Of a stretch of DNA of 64,000 nt, positions 26,526-35,340 are shown piece after piece. The position numbers and the translations under genes were made by a program. Location: positions 1 through 64,000 of the forward strand of contig NZ_JAKIKP010000002.1 of the NCBI RefSeq assembly GCF_023284065.1, given 5' to 3'. The notes below the pieces were generated by a model that did no database searches, was not told the origin of the DNA, and saw nothing but the letters and a program-made list of their open reading frames with translations. How positions within the stretch are numbered: the stretch's first letter is position 1; every line of letters begins with the position of its first letter. The stretch comes from Shewanella gaetbuli. Lineage in GTDB: Bacteria > Pseudomonadota > Gammaproteobacteria > Enterobacterales > Shewanellaceae.

Positions 26526-27629
26526 CTATCGCTCACCTAGTACAGCGTAGTTAACACCCTTGTCTGGGAATAACCACAAGTGAACAGTCACTTCGTCTCT
26601 ATCGTGATATAAATGCTTACATTGCAGGCGGTAATCAATTTCGTTTTCTTTAAAAATTTCTGCCATGGTATCTAAAATTACTCGCACATCTTTGTAACGG
26701 CTTTTCATGGGTAATTTTAAATTAAATATGGCTTCTTTAAACCAACCATTAATTGCCCAAGCTTCCATTAACTCGGCGACTCTTGATGGTTTCTCAACCA
26801 TGTCACACACCAACCAATAAATATTTTTTCGTGGCGGTTCAAACCTAAAACCGTCGGCACGGTAATGTTTAACTTGGCCAGTATCCATTAACTTTTGGTT
26901 CATTGGCCCATTATCAACCGCGGCAACCATCATGCCTCTGCGCACCAGTTGATAAGTCCAGCCCCCAGGGCATGCACCTAAATCGACAGCGTTTAAACCA
27001 CTACGACAACGTAATTCTTGCTCTTCTTTAGATAAAAAAGCACTAAAGGCTTCATCTAACTTTAAACTAGAACGACTCGGAGCATCAGCAGCCATTTTTA
27101 GGCGTGGAATACCCATAAAATGTGGCGAACTATTATGGCTTAATGAGTATCCTGCATAAGCTTTACCTGGGCCAATAAAGCAAACATGAATAATCGGTCG
27201 ACGTGGATTTTCTGTGCCTAATAATGCACCTGACTTTTTCAAGCCTTGGCGCAGTGGCACGGTAAACTTGCGGCAAAAACCCGACAACTCTTTCGCTTCA
27301 TTGGTGTCAGGGGTTTCAACACGTAACTCACCGCATTTAGACAGTTCACTTAACGCCTCAACAATGGGGCTTACTCTATCTTGTTCGGGTAAGTCGCTAA
27401 GTAACTCAGCGGCGGCAAACATTTGTCGCGCAAAAATCAATGAACTTAATGCCAGTTTTTCAACTAGCTCATCTGCGCCATTGTCATCAAAACATTGAAA
27501 AATAACATAAGCATCATTGTTGTTGGTTTTAACAAAACCACCAATATTAAGCTCTGCTGCACGTTGTTGAATTTCTGCAGCACAGTCTTTTTCATATCCA
27601 GCGCGGCAAAAAAGGAATAGGTTTTTCAT
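26526..27629 (-). CDS. rlmM: 23S rRNA 2'-O-ribose C2498 methyltransferase RlmM
   Basis: SAM-dependent enzyme that methylates C2498 of 23S rRNA. The 367-residue protein aligns with E. coli YgdE along its length. It has an N-terminal THUMP-like region, the SAM-site LGACPGGWTYQL, and the family segments VCDMVEKP and NLKLPMK. The start giving MKNLFLFCRAGYEKDCAAE matches the orthologue and has AAGG upstream; the longer frame to 27686 is not needed. gcvA and DUF423 nearby match the E. coli order gcvA-ygdD-rlmM. Confidence 0.94.
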   Translation of the reverse strand: MKNLFLFCRAGYEKDCAAEIQQRAAELNIGGFVKTNNNDAYVIFQCFDDNGADELVEKLALSSLIFARQMFAAAELLSDLPEQDRVSPIVEALSELSKCGELRVETPDTNEAKELSGFCRKFTVPLRQGLKKSGALLGTENPRRPIIHVCFIGPGKAYAGYSLSHNSSPHFMGIPRLKMAADAPSRSSLKLDEAFSAFLSKEEQELRCRSGLNAVDLGACPGGWTYQLVRRGMMVAAVDNGPMNQKLMDTGQVKHYRADGFRFEPPRKNIYWLVCDMVEKPSRVAELMEAWAINGWFKEAIFNLKLPMKSRYKDVRVILDTMAEIFKENEIDYRLQCKHLYHDRDEVTVHLWLFPDKGVNYAVLGER

Positions 27630-27673
27630 GTAAAGCCTTAGCAAAAGTGAATCTTGAAGCAATTTTGGCAGGA

Positions 27674-27840
27674 TTATACCAATCACGATAAGTAAGTGAT
27701 CAGAAATAGCGCTGGAAAAATGTTCGAGAACAAGACAGGTTTTTCGATAAATAGTTATTCTACAATCAAAAAATCTAACGCTGTTATCGATTATTTTAAC
27801 AAGCTAGGGTGATCAGCTATTTATTACGATTGGTATTATA
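27674..27840. mobile_element. MITE-like element
   Basis: About 167 bp without an ORF, bounded by inverted ends TTATACCAATC and GATTGGTATTATA. The similarity extends inward (about 20 of 28 bases) through TGATCA on both sides. Elements with TATACCAATC ends are common in Shewanella and related marine bacteria, but I cannot name the family or the transposase. It lies between DUF423 and rlmM and may carry the rlmM promoter. Confidence 0.6.
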
Positions 27841-27846
27841 GCAAGT

Positions 27847-28236
27847 TTATTCTACCACCGCAGATTTTGGTTTACGGATTGCAGCAAGAGCAAACAATAC
27901 CCAGCCAATTAACAAACAAAATCCTCCCATTGGGGTAATAGGCCCTAACCATTTTGCCCCAATAAGTGCATAGAGGTACAAGGAACCAGAAAATAACACC
28001 ATGCCCAGTAAGAAGAATATGGCTGACCATTTGATAAGCTTAGCTGATAACCACTGCGCAGAAAACGCCAAACAACATATCGCAAAGGTGTGATAGAACT
28101 GATATTCAACCGCTAAATTAAAAATACTAATTAACTCAGGCGGAGCAATATTTTTTAATCCATGAGCACCAAATGCCCCTAACGCCACCGCAATAAATCC
28201 ACTAATGGCACCAATAAATAAAAGTCGACTATTCAT
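27847..28236 (-). CDS. DUF423 (YgdD-like) membrane protein
   Basis: A 129-residue inner-membrane protein with four predicted helices and the N-terminal motif FIAVALGAFGAHGLK typical of DUF423/YgdD. Function is not established. AAGG precedes the ATG. It starts 20 bp after the hydrolase gene, in a gcvA-hydrolase-DUF423 unit, and a MITE-like element follows it. Confidence 0.85.
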   Translation of the reverse strand: MNSRLLFIGAISGFIAVALGAFGAHGLKNIAPPELISIFNLAVEYQFYHTFAICCLAFSAQWLSAKLIKWSAIFFLLGMVLFSGSLYLYALIGAKWLGPITPMGGFCLLIGWVLFALAAIRKPKSAVVE

Positions 28237-28256
28237 GCTAAACCTTGAAAAAAATT

Positions 28257-28988
28257 TTATGGGTGATCAGAACATACTTTTGTTGAAAATGATGCGATCT
28301 CATCCACGGCAACAGCTAAATTTTGATTAAACGTCAGCCCCGATGATTTGCGCGGCGCAAAGCTATGATCACCATCAGCAATAGTGACGACTTCAATATC
28401 AGCACGTAATGGCCAACGGTTAATTTGCTCAGGCAAGCCAAATTTATCTCGCTCACCCTGTAAGATTAATGTGGCCATTGTTGAATCATTTAACGGAGAC
28501 AAGCGAGGTTCGCCACCTTTTTTAATAGGCACAAATGGGTAACCTAAACATACCTGCCCTTTTATTTGCTCAACAAGTTGCTTAGCATCTGTATTGATAA
28601 ACTCATGGGTTAAAGAGGTCAATGTGGCCATCATCCTTGAGCCCATAGACTTACCTACAAAGACAATATTGCTTGCTTTAATTTCACCTTGTTGCTGCTT
28701 TTGATGAATATCAGCTAAAACTGACTCAAGGTGAGCCAATAATTTTGGCGCTCTATCTGGTGGACGCTTTTTGCCATCTAACATATTGGCTTGCATATAA
28801 GGAAAATTAAATCGATATACCGCAAAGCCTTTGTTATTAAGCTCATGGCTTAACTGCTCCATAAACGCATGATGCATATTGGCGCCAGCACCATGGGCTA
28901 ACACTATTAAGGTATCTGATTGTAAATCACCGTCTAATAGGTAATCAGTTGCTAAAGGTAACGTTGGTTTATCCTGCGAGTAAATCAC
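28257..28988 (-). CDS. Alpha/beta hydrolase (TEX30/KANL3-like)
   Basis: A cytoplasmic hydrolase of ~243 residues. The nucleophile Ser is in GKSMGSR, the oxyanion region in VLAHGAGANMHH, the likely Asp in GERDKFG and the His in GDHSFAPRK. The GTG start has GAGGAG 7 nt upstream and overlaps the gcvA 3' end by 20 bp, which suggests coupling; a longer frame to 29036 lies inside gcvA. Substrate is unknown. Confidence 0.8.
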   Translation of the reverse strand: MIYSQDKPTLPLATDYLLDGDLQSDTLIVLAHGAGANMHHAFMEQLSHELNNKGFAVYRFNFPYMQANMLDGKKRPPDRAPKLLAHLESVLADIHQKQQQGEIKASNIVFVGKSMGSRMMATLTSLTHEFINTDAKQLVEQIKGQVCLGYPFVPIKKGGEPRLSPLNDSTMATLILQGERDKFGLPEQINRWPLRADIEVVTIADGDHSFAPRKSSGLTFNQNLAVAVDEIASFSTKVCSDHP

Positions 28989-29880
28989 TACGCGACTCCT
29001 CAGCAAACATATCCACCATCCATTCACGGAATGCACTCACCTTACCCAGTTCAGAATGGTTAGGTTGGCACACTAAATAATACGCATCTTTACTCACTAA
29101 TACCTCAGAGAATGGACACACTAAACGACCTGCTTTTATGTCAGGACGAGCCAGTACACTATAGCCTAATGCAATACCTTGACCATGCGCTGCCGCTTGT
29201 AATACTAATGAAGAATGACTGAATATAGGCCCTTGATTCACATTAATATCGCTAATACCACATTGCCTAAACCAAGCTTGCCAATCATGCCTAGAAGAGT
29301 CATGCAATAACGTGTGGTGTTTAAGATCTTGAGGGCTATTTAAGGGTTTTGGGCCGTTAAGAAGTAATGGAGAACAAACGGGAATTAACACTTCGTTACG
29401 CAGTTTATCAGCACGAAGTCCGCCCCAGTTTCCTTGGCCATAATAAATTGCTACGTCCACATCATCGGTTAACGAGCCTGCGTCGCTGTCTACCGCTTTA
29501 ATTCGTACATCAATATCTGGATTCTTTTCACTAAACTTAGCCAAACGAGGCACTAGCCATTGAATGGCAAAACTGGGCGACATACTTACAGTTAATGACC
29601 CCACCGCACTGCGAGCCAGTAGTCGGTCAGTCGCTTCACCTAGCTGAATAAAGATATCTTTAATATCTAAGAAGTAGCCTTGGCCTTCTTCTGTTAACAA
29701 TAATGATCTATTTTTGCGTCTAAACAGCTTCAGACCTAAAAAATCTTCTAATGCTTTAATTTGATGACTTACCGCAGCCTGAGTGACAAACAGCTCCTCT
29801 GCAGCCCTTGTAAAGCTTAGATTTCTTGCCGCGGCCTCAAATGCTTTTACTGCATTTAATGGGGGTAACCGTCTAGACAT
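28969..29880 (-). CDS. gcvA: LysR-family regulator GcvA
   Basis: Transcription factor that controls the glycine cleavage system in enterics. The 303-residue protein has the N-terminal helix-turn-helix (LSFTRAAEELFVTQAAVSHQIKALED) and a LysR substrate domain. The N-terminus MSRRLPPLNAVKAFEAAARN is typical of GcvA, and the neighbourhood with DUF423 and rlmM matches E. coli. No gcv genes are in this window. A hydrolase gene overlaps its end. Confidence 0.85.
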   Translation of the reverse strand: MSRRLPPLNAVKAFEAAARNLSFTRAAEELFVTQAAVSHQIKALEDFLGLKLFRRKNRSLLLTEEGQGYFLDIKDIFIQLGEATDRLLARSAVGSLTVSMSPSFAIQWLVPRLAKFSEKNPDIDVRIKAVDSDAGSLTDDVDVAIYYGQGNWGGLRADKLRNEVLIPVCSPLLLNGPKPLNSPQDLKHHTLLHDSSRHDWQAWFRQCGISDINVNQGPIFSHSSLVLQAAAHGQGIALGYSVLARPDIKAGRLVCPFSEVLVSKDAYYLVCQPNHSELGKVSAFREWMVDMFAEESRSDLLAG

Positions 29881-30044
29881 AGTGATCCATCTCTCGTTTT
29901 TGAATTAGTTTTTCTAATGATTATCGATATTTTTTGTCGTTTGTAAAGAACTGTGTTTTTGATTAAATTATCACCATTGAAATTTAGTGAGTTGGACAGC
30001 TTCTACGACGTTATTTGGAGTGTCCGGCAATCGAGTGATTAGTC

Positions 30045-30056
30045 TGCCCGGAGGCA
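30045..30056 (+). promoter_or_regulatory. GGA-loop hairpin over the ribosome-binding site
   Basis: TGCC-CGGA-GGCA forms a 4-bp stem whose loop exposes GGA, and it covers the GGAGG Shine-Dalgarno of the small gene at 30061. Two more GGA triplets lie upstream in the leader. This is the layout of a CsrA/RsmA target, but the stem is short. Confidence 0.35.
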
Positions 30057-30060
30057 CCCT

Positions 30061-30297
30061 ATGTTTAATGTAAAATCTGTTTTAGCCATTGCTTTTGTTT
30101 CTGTTCTCGCTGTTTCAGCAGCTCAAGCTGATGAGTTAAGCCAAATTGATGTTAGCGATTTACATGCGACATTAAATGCAGAGTTAACTGATAACATGAA
30201 CCAAATGCAACAAGAACTAGCTAAAGACGTTAATAGAGATGTTGCTAGCGAAAATGATGAAGAAGTTCAAACAGCAACAACCTTAATCGCCGACTAA
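30061..30297 (+). CDS. Small exported protein of unknown function
   Basis: A 78-residue protein with a clear signal peptide (MFNVKSVLAIAFVSVLAVSA, AQA-D). The mature ~54 residues are acidic and predicted helical (LHATLNAELTDNMNQMQQEL). GGAGG lies 7 nt before the ATG and a terminator follows, so it is a real single-gene unit. I recognise no family. Confidence 0.75.
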   Translation: MFNVKSVLAIAFVSVLAVSAAQADELSQIDVSDLHATLNAELTDNMNQMQQELAKDVNRDVASENDEEVQTATTLIAD

Positions 30298-30346
30298 GCT
30301 CTAGCTTACAGACATTAGAATTTCTATTCTATGTCATATAAAACAC

Positions 30347-30373
30347 AAAAAACGCATTTATCGCGTTTTTTTT
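30347..30373 (+). terminator. Terminator of the small exported protein gene
   Basis: AAAAACGC and GCGTTTTT pair around a 7-nt loop, with the T-run continuing. Confidence 0.75.
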
Positions 30374-30389
30374 GTTTCTATCTGCAAAT

Positions 30390-30421
30390 AAAAAGGCTTA
30401 CATAATCTGTAAGCCTTTTTT
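30390..30421. terminator. Bidirectional terminator, facing thiI
   Basis: AAAAAGGCTTACA and TGTAAGCCTTTTT pair around a 5-nt loop. It lies downstream of thiI on the minus strand. Confidence 0.8.
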
Positions 30422-30455
30422 GTTACTTAAAACATGGAGTCAACTCAATATCAAA

Positions 30456-31910
30456 TTAAGGACGATAAACCTTAACGTTGCTATGGCCTTGCTCAATTAA
30501 ATATAGCGCCTGTAATTTACTCATTACACCACGATCACAGTACAATAAGTAAGTTTTAGACTTATCTAAATCAGCAAACTGAGTTGCTAATTTAAAGAAT
30601 GGAATCACTTTAATATCCACTCCATCAATCTCTAGTGGGCTACGCTCTTCTTCTTCAGGTGAACGTACATCGATCACAACTTCACCACTAGCAATATCGG
30701 TCACGGTTTCTGTTTCTGTAATTTGTTGATTCATTTCTGACTCAATATCTCTTATGTCAATAACCTTGGCTGAAGCGACTACCTTTTCAATTAGGTCTTC
30801 GTCAAACTTAGCTTCTTCTGCTTCAATTTTTGACAGAACGGCTTTAACCGTTGGCTTTTGAGAAATTACACCACAATATTCCGGCATGGTTTTGGCAAAA
30901 TCTTCAGTACCAATAACACGGCTTTGATTAATAATATCTTGCTTATCCATGGCGATCAGCGGACGCATGATCAACAGGTCTGTACAGCGGTCAATAACGT
31001 TCAAATTAGTTAATGTTTGGCTTGAAACCTGACCTAAACTTTCACCCGTCACCAATGCTTGAATACCGTATTTTTCAGCAATCTTAGCTGCACTGCGCAT
31101 CATGACTCGTTTAAGGATGACCCCCATCTGGCCGTTATCAATGCGCTCTAAAATTTGCTCAACTACAGGCTCAAAAGGAATGGTAATAAAGCGTACTTTA
31201 TGCGACGAACCATAGGTGCTCCACAAGTGGTAAGCCACTTGTTTAACCCCTATCTCGTGTTGTGCACCACCCAAATTAAAAAAGCAGTAATGGGTACGCG
31301 CGCCTTTTTTAATAAATTGGAAGCTTGATACACCAGAGTCGAATCCACCCGAAATTAGCGATAAAACATCTTCTTGGGTCGCCATAGGGAAGCCACCTAG
31401 ACCCTCGATACGACGTTCAACCATATATAATTTGTCACGGTCAATTTCGAGATTTACGGTAACATCTGGGTTTTTAAGCTTAACGCCTAAAGCATCTGTA
31501 TGCTGATTTAAACCACCACCTACGTAGCGCTCTACCTCAATTGAATTAAAGTCATGCTTGCCACTACGTTTAACTCGAACACAAAAAGTTTTACCAGCTA
31601 TTTCATCACGGTAGCGGGGTAACGCTAGTTGGTAAATACTGTCAATGGTATCAAATGGGTATTCACTCACTTGAACCACATGCGCAATACCTGGAATACA
31701 AGCTAAGCGCTCACCAAACACCCCTACTAATTCAGGCTTGCCATCTGGTACTTTAACGATGATACGGTCAAATAAACGCTGAACTTTTGCTTCTTCATCC
31801 ACTTTTTTGAGCACGTTGCGAATATTGGTTTCTAGCATTTTGGTAAAGCGTAATCTTACAGACTTACTCTTCATCATGATTTCTGGGTATAGCTTAACGA
31901 TAAACTTCAT
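30456..31910 (-). CDS. thiI: tRNA 4-thiouridine synthase / thiazole sulfur carrier enzyme ThiI
   Basis: Transfers sulfur to U8 of tRNA (photoprotective 4-thiouridine) and to ThiS for thiamine synthesis. The 484-residue protein (E. coli 482) has a ferredoxin-like and THUMP N-terminus, an ATP PP-loop ([10 protein letters not shown]), the conserved Cys in MPEYCGVIS, and a C-terminal rhodanese domain with the catalytic Cys in [10 protein letters not shown]. Start and length match E. coli. No Shine-Dalgarno is obvious. It is monocistronic. Confidence 0.95.
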   Translation of the reverse strand: MKFIVKLYPEIMMKSKSVRLRFTKMLETNIRNVLKKVDEEAKVQRLFDRIIVKVPDGKPELVGVFGERLACIPGIAHVVQVSEYPFDTIDSIYQLALPRYRDEIAGKTFCVRVKRSGKHDFNSIEVERYVGGGLNQHTDALGVKLKNPDVTVNLEIDRDKLYMVERRIEGLGGFPMATQEDVLSLISGGFDSGVSSFQFIKKGARTHYCFFNLGGAQHEIGVKQVAYHLWSTYGSSHKVRFITIPFEPVVEQILERIDNGQMGVILKRVMMRSAAKIAEKYGIQALVTGESLGQVSSQTLTNLNVIDRCTDLLIMRPLIAMDKQDIINQSRVIGTEDFAKTMPEYCGVISQKPTVKAVLSKIEAEEAKFDEDLIEKVVASAKVIDIRDIESEMNQQITETETVTDIASGEVVIDVRSPEEEERSPLEIDGVDIKVIPFFKLATQFADLDKSKTYLLYCDRGVMSKLQALYLIEQGHSNVKVYRP

Positions 31911-32245
31911 AGTGGTTCCGACAGCAATAATTCAAAACTGAAACTCGTTATTAGTTCAGCTATATTAAGTAATAGTGTTTTGAATTTATAGAATAACGAC
32001 TTGATTTGTATAAATAAAAGTTAGACAACCTAGTATGTAGTTACTTAGTTGACCATTGATATTTGTGCAAACAAGCAAGCAATTGGCGGATTATATCAAA
32101 ATAATGCCTTGATGTAATACTCTTAGCTCTATCGAGATCTCATATTTACGCTTTACATTAGCGCCAACAAATATGCTTAAAGTTCGCTCAAAAATAAAAG
32201 CGCTGTGCTAGCCACTGCGCTTTTGTATAGTGTCAATATTTAGGC
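31911..32245. other. Intergenic region between thiI and pomB
   Basis: 335 bp of AT-rich sequence. It must contain the thiI promoter (minus strand, right part of the thiI leader) and holds the pomB terminator at 32196-32224. I see no further RNA gene or ORF. Confidence 0.5.
32196..32224 (-). terminator. Terminator of pomAB
   Basis: AAAAGCGC and GCGCTTTT pair around a 13-nt loop, followed on the minus strand by ATTTTT, just after pomB. Confidence 0.7.
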
Positions 32246-33178
32246 TTATTGAGATTGAATCACGGTAATTTCGTCTGATTCTTTTGGTTTGCCTTGTTCA
32301 ATGGCAATTTCTACTCGTCGATTTCGCGCGCGATTAGTATTGCTATCATTTGGCACTAAAGGGTTATTTGATGCTTCGCCCATCACTTTCATACGGCTTT
32401 CATCAAAACCTTGTACTTTCATCAACTCATGAGCAACCGCAACCGCTCGTTTGCTAGATAAGTCCCAGTTAGAACTATAAAGTTCATTACTGATATGTGC
32501 GCCATCAGTATGGCCAGAAACGGTAATAATACCGGGAACATCTTTTAGCAACTCACCTATTTCACGAATAATTGGCCTAAACTTTGGCTGTAAAAAACCT
32601 GAACCTGAGGCAAATGAGCCTTTTTCTCGAATACGAATAATAATTTGCTGTCCTAATGACTCAAGTTCAATGGCACCATCGACAATTTGCTCATTGAGTT
32701 GCTCAGCCATTTTTTTAAGTTGTTCGTTGATATTATCTTGCGATGACGCAGCATCTTTTTTAACCGCTTCAGCCTCTTTTTGAGCCGTCGCACTAGCGTT
32801 ACCGCCTCGCTGAGCACCATTTTGTTTTTGTACACCACCGGCACTGTCTTCTTCACCCGCTTGATACTCAATGGTTTGTTGAGTCATTTCATTGGTTTGC
32901 TGGTTAATTATTTCAATCGGCGTGGGGTCGGGTCTGCCAGGTCTAAACTCTAAAGCAATAACCGAAGTACCTTTAGGAATATCTTTCACTTCAACTTTAT
33001 TCTGCACCCCGAAAGCATACTTCATTGAACCGGCAATTTGCTTGAACTTCATGACGTCCATTTCAGAGAAGGCCAGTAACAGCACGAAGAAACACATCAA
33101 CAATGACATCAAGTCAGCAAAAGTTGCTAACCATAATGGCGCCCCAGCAGGTGGACAGTCACACTTGGGCTTAGCCAT
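32246..33178 (-). CDS. pomB: Flagellar stator protein PomB
   Basis: Ion-conducting, peptidoglycan-anchored stator subunit; with PomA it powers the sodium-driven flagellar motor. The 310-residue protein has one membrane helix (LMSLLMCFFVLLLAF) preceded by the ion-binding Asp22 in FADLM, a ~120-residue linker, and an OmpA-like peptidoglycan domain (SGHTDGAHISNELYSSNWDLSSKRA). Sodium rather than proton use is from family resemblance. It starts 2 bp after pomA. Confidence 0.9.
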   Translation of the reverse strand: MAKPKCDCPPAGAPLWLATFADLMSLLMCFFVLLLAFSEMDVMKFKQIAGSMKYAFGVQNKVEVKDIPKGTSVIALEFRPGRPDPTPIEIINQQTNEMTQQTIEYQAGEEDSAGGVQKQNGAQRGGNASATAQKEAEAVKKDAASSQDNINEQLKKMAEQLNEQIVDGAIELESLGQQIIIRIREKGSFASGSGFLQPKFRPIIREIGELLKDVPGIITVSGHTDGAHISNELYSSNWDLSSKRAVAVAHELMKVQGFDESRMKVMGEASNNPLVPNDSNTNRARNRRVEIAIEQGKPKESDEITVIQSQ

Positions 33179-33180
33179 GC

Positions 33181-33948
33181 TTACTCTCCGTCCGTGGTAT
33201 CAATTTTACGTTGTTTTTCGGCAAGATAGTTTTTCAAGAAGCCTTCAATAACACGTGGATTTTGGCCATCTTGAATCGCCAACACCGCATCCATAATGAG
33301 ATTTCGGTTCAATAACTCTTCATTCATTCTTAATGCCAATTTATCGGCCATTGGAATGGCGATCATATTGGCGATAACAGCCCCATAAAGCGTAGTTAAC
33401 AACGCCACCGCCATTGACGGGCCAATTGATTTAGGGTCATCCATATTCGACAGCATCGCCACCAAACCAACAAGTGTACCAATCATACCCATAGCAGGAG
33501 CAACGTCCCCCATGGCTTTAAATATCCCTACGCCCGCTTTGTGACGTTCTTCAGTTAAGGCAATATCTTTTTCAAGCGCATTACGCACCACATCACCGTC
33601 GTGACCATCAACTAACATGTCGACTGCTTTTTGCATAAAGGTATTACTGATTTGCGCTTCTTCTAACGCTAAAAATCCGCCTTTACGAGCAGCATCGGCC
33701 ATATTGACTGATTGCTCAATTAAATCTTCAGGCTTATCAATTTTAAACATAAATGCTTTTAGACCAATTTTAATGGCACCTAAAAACTGCTTAAGATTGA
33801 ATTTCATCATGACAACAAATAATGACCCCATTACTACAATCAACAGTGACGCGACATCGATAAATATCGAAATACCACCACTAGTAGCCATTGCACCAAT
33901 GACGAAGGCAAATGCACCTAGAATTCCTATCAGGGTTGCTAAATCCAC
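33181..33948 (-). CDS. pomA: Flagellar stator protein PomA
   Basis: Four-helix inner-membrane stator subunit that contacts the rotor and forms the ion channel with PomB. The 255-residue protein has the family segments ISIFIDVASLLIVVMGS and GDVAPAMGMIGTLVGLVAML. The GTG start has GAGGAG 5 nt upstream. A sigma-28 promoter lies ~70 bp upstream. pomB follows in the same unit. Confidence 0.9.
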   Translation of the reverse strand: MDLATLIGILGAFAFVIGAMATSGGISIFIDVASLLIVVMGSLFVVMMKFNLKQFLGAIKIGLKAFMFKIDKPEDLIEQSVNMADAARKGGFLALEEAQISNTFMQKAVDMLVDGHDGDVVRNALEKDIALTEERHKAGVGIFKAMGDVAPAMGMIGTLVGLVAMLSNMDDPKSIGPSMAVALLTTLYGAVIANMIAIPMADKLALRMNEELLNRNLIMDAVLAIQDGQNPRVIEGFLKNYLAEKQRKIDTTDGE

Positions 33949-34020
33949 AACTTCTCCTCAAATGCAGTCAAGTCTGCTCGAACCTGCTTATAGTTAAGCT
34001 ATAAACATCATCTTACTATG

Positions 34021-34047
34021 TTATCGGACAAAATCATTTCAAGTTTA
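34021..34047 (-). promoter_or_regulatory. Sigma-28 (FliA) promoter of pomAB
   Basis: On the minus strand TAAA, 15 nt, TCCGATAA differs at one base from the FliA consensus TAAA-N15-GCCGATAA. The predicted start near 34014 gives a ~66-nt leader before the pomA GTG. Confidence 0.75.
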
Positions 34048-34178
34048 GCCCGAATTTCGACTTTCTGAACAAATTTCAGTAACAAAGCGTGCTATTGAGC
34101 AAATAAACAGCGTCTGTATTTGACCCAAAAGCCTAGCTGATATACCTTGTCACACGCTGAATAGAAGGAATAGAAATC

Positions 34179-34409
34179 GTGGCAAAAAAAACCGAAAACC
34201 TCAGTTTTGAAGAGTCATTAAATGAGCTAGAAACCATTGTGACCAATTTAGAACAAGGTGAAGTCTCACTTGATGATGCCTTAAAGCAATTCGAACGCGG
34301 CATTAAACTAGTGCGACAAAGTCAGTCTAAACTTGAGCAAGCGCAACAAAAAGTGTCAATACTAATGGATGAGAAAGACACCCTAGCCCCATTAGATGTT
34401 GAACAATAA
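34179..34409 (+). CDS. xseB: Exonuclease VII small subunit XseB
   Basis: Small subunit of the single-strand exonuclease VII. The 76-residue protein has the family core SFEESLNELETIVTNLEQGEVSLDDALKQFERG. GTG start, with AAGGA ~10 nt upstream. First gene of the classic xseB-ispA-dxs operon. Confidence 0.93.
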   Translation: MAKKTENLSFEESLNELETIVTNLEQGEVSLDDALKQFERGIKLVRQSQSKLEQAQQKVSILMDEKDTLAPLDVEQ

Positions 34410-34439
34410 ATCTGCTTAGCAGTTTTTTGAGGTATTCCA

Positions 34440-35321
34440 GTGTTATCTGATGCAATAAAGACCTATCAACAACGTGTTGATCAAGTTCTTCGCCAACACT
34501 TAAATAATCTTGATGATGCCGCCCCTATTCTTAAAGCCGCGATGACCCACGGTGCATTATTAGGTGGCAAACGCATACGACCATTTTTGGTTTATAGTGT
34601 CGGCCAAATGTTTAATGTGCCGTTATCTACATTAGACAACCTTGCTGCCGCAGTTGAATGTATTCATGCTTATTCTTTAATTCATGATGATTTACCCGCT
34701 ATGGACGATGATGCCCTAAGAAGAGGCCAACCGACTGTTCATATCGCCTTTGATGAAGCCAGTGCTATTTTGGCTGGCGACGCATTACAAACATTAGCAT
34801 TTGATATTATCAGTGAACCCATTCAAGGCCTAAGTGCTAGTCAGCAATTAGCGATTGTAAAATCATTAGCAAAAGCGTCTGGCTACCAAGGTATGTGCGG
34901 AGGGCAAGCAATTGATCTAAGCTCTACCAATACTCGTATCGATTTAGCAAGGCTAACTGAGCTACACAATAAGAAAACTGGCGCATTAATAAGCTGCGCT
35001 GTTGAAATGGCATTAATTGCCGCAAATGCGCCAACTCAAGAATTTAATGCATTAATGGGCTATGCTCACAAAGTTGGCTTAGCATTTCAAGTTCAAGACG
35101 ATATTTTAGATATCATTGCCAGTACCGAAGAGTTAGGAAAACCTCAAGGTAGCGATGAGGAATCAAATAAAAGCACCTTTCCAAAATTACTTGGTTTAGA
35201 AGGTGCAAAAAAGACATCACAACAACTTGTTAGTGATGCATTATCAGAGCTGGAAATATTGCCATATAATAGCCAGTTAATTGCCGACTTTGCCCGATAC
35301 ATCATCGAGCGAAGAATATAA
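34440..35321 (+). CDS. ispA: Farnesyl diphosphate synthase IspA
   Basis: Condenses dimethylallyl and isopentenyl diphosphates to farnesyl diphosphate in the isoprenoid pathway. The 293-residue protein has the first aspartate-rich motif in [10 protein letters not shown] and the second in QVQDDILD, plus GGKRIRP. GTG start with GAGG upstream. It sits between xseB and dxs, 30 bp and ~20 bp away. Confidence 0.94.
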   Translation: MLSDAIKTYQQRVDQVLRQHLNNLDDAAPILKAAMTHGALLGGKRIRPFLVYSVGQMFNVPLSTLDNLAAAVECIHAYSLIHDDLPAMDDDALRRGQPTVHIAFDEASAILAGDALQTLAFDIISEPIQGLSASQQLAIVKSLAKASGYQGMCGGQAIDLSSTNTRIDLARLTELHNKKTGALISCAVEMALIAANAPTQEFNALMGYAHKVGLAFQVQDDILDIIASTEELGKPQGSDEESNKSTFPKLLGLEGAKKTSQQLVSDALSELEILPYNSQLIADFARYIIERRI

Positions 35322-35340
35322 TAAGACAGAATATCTCACT

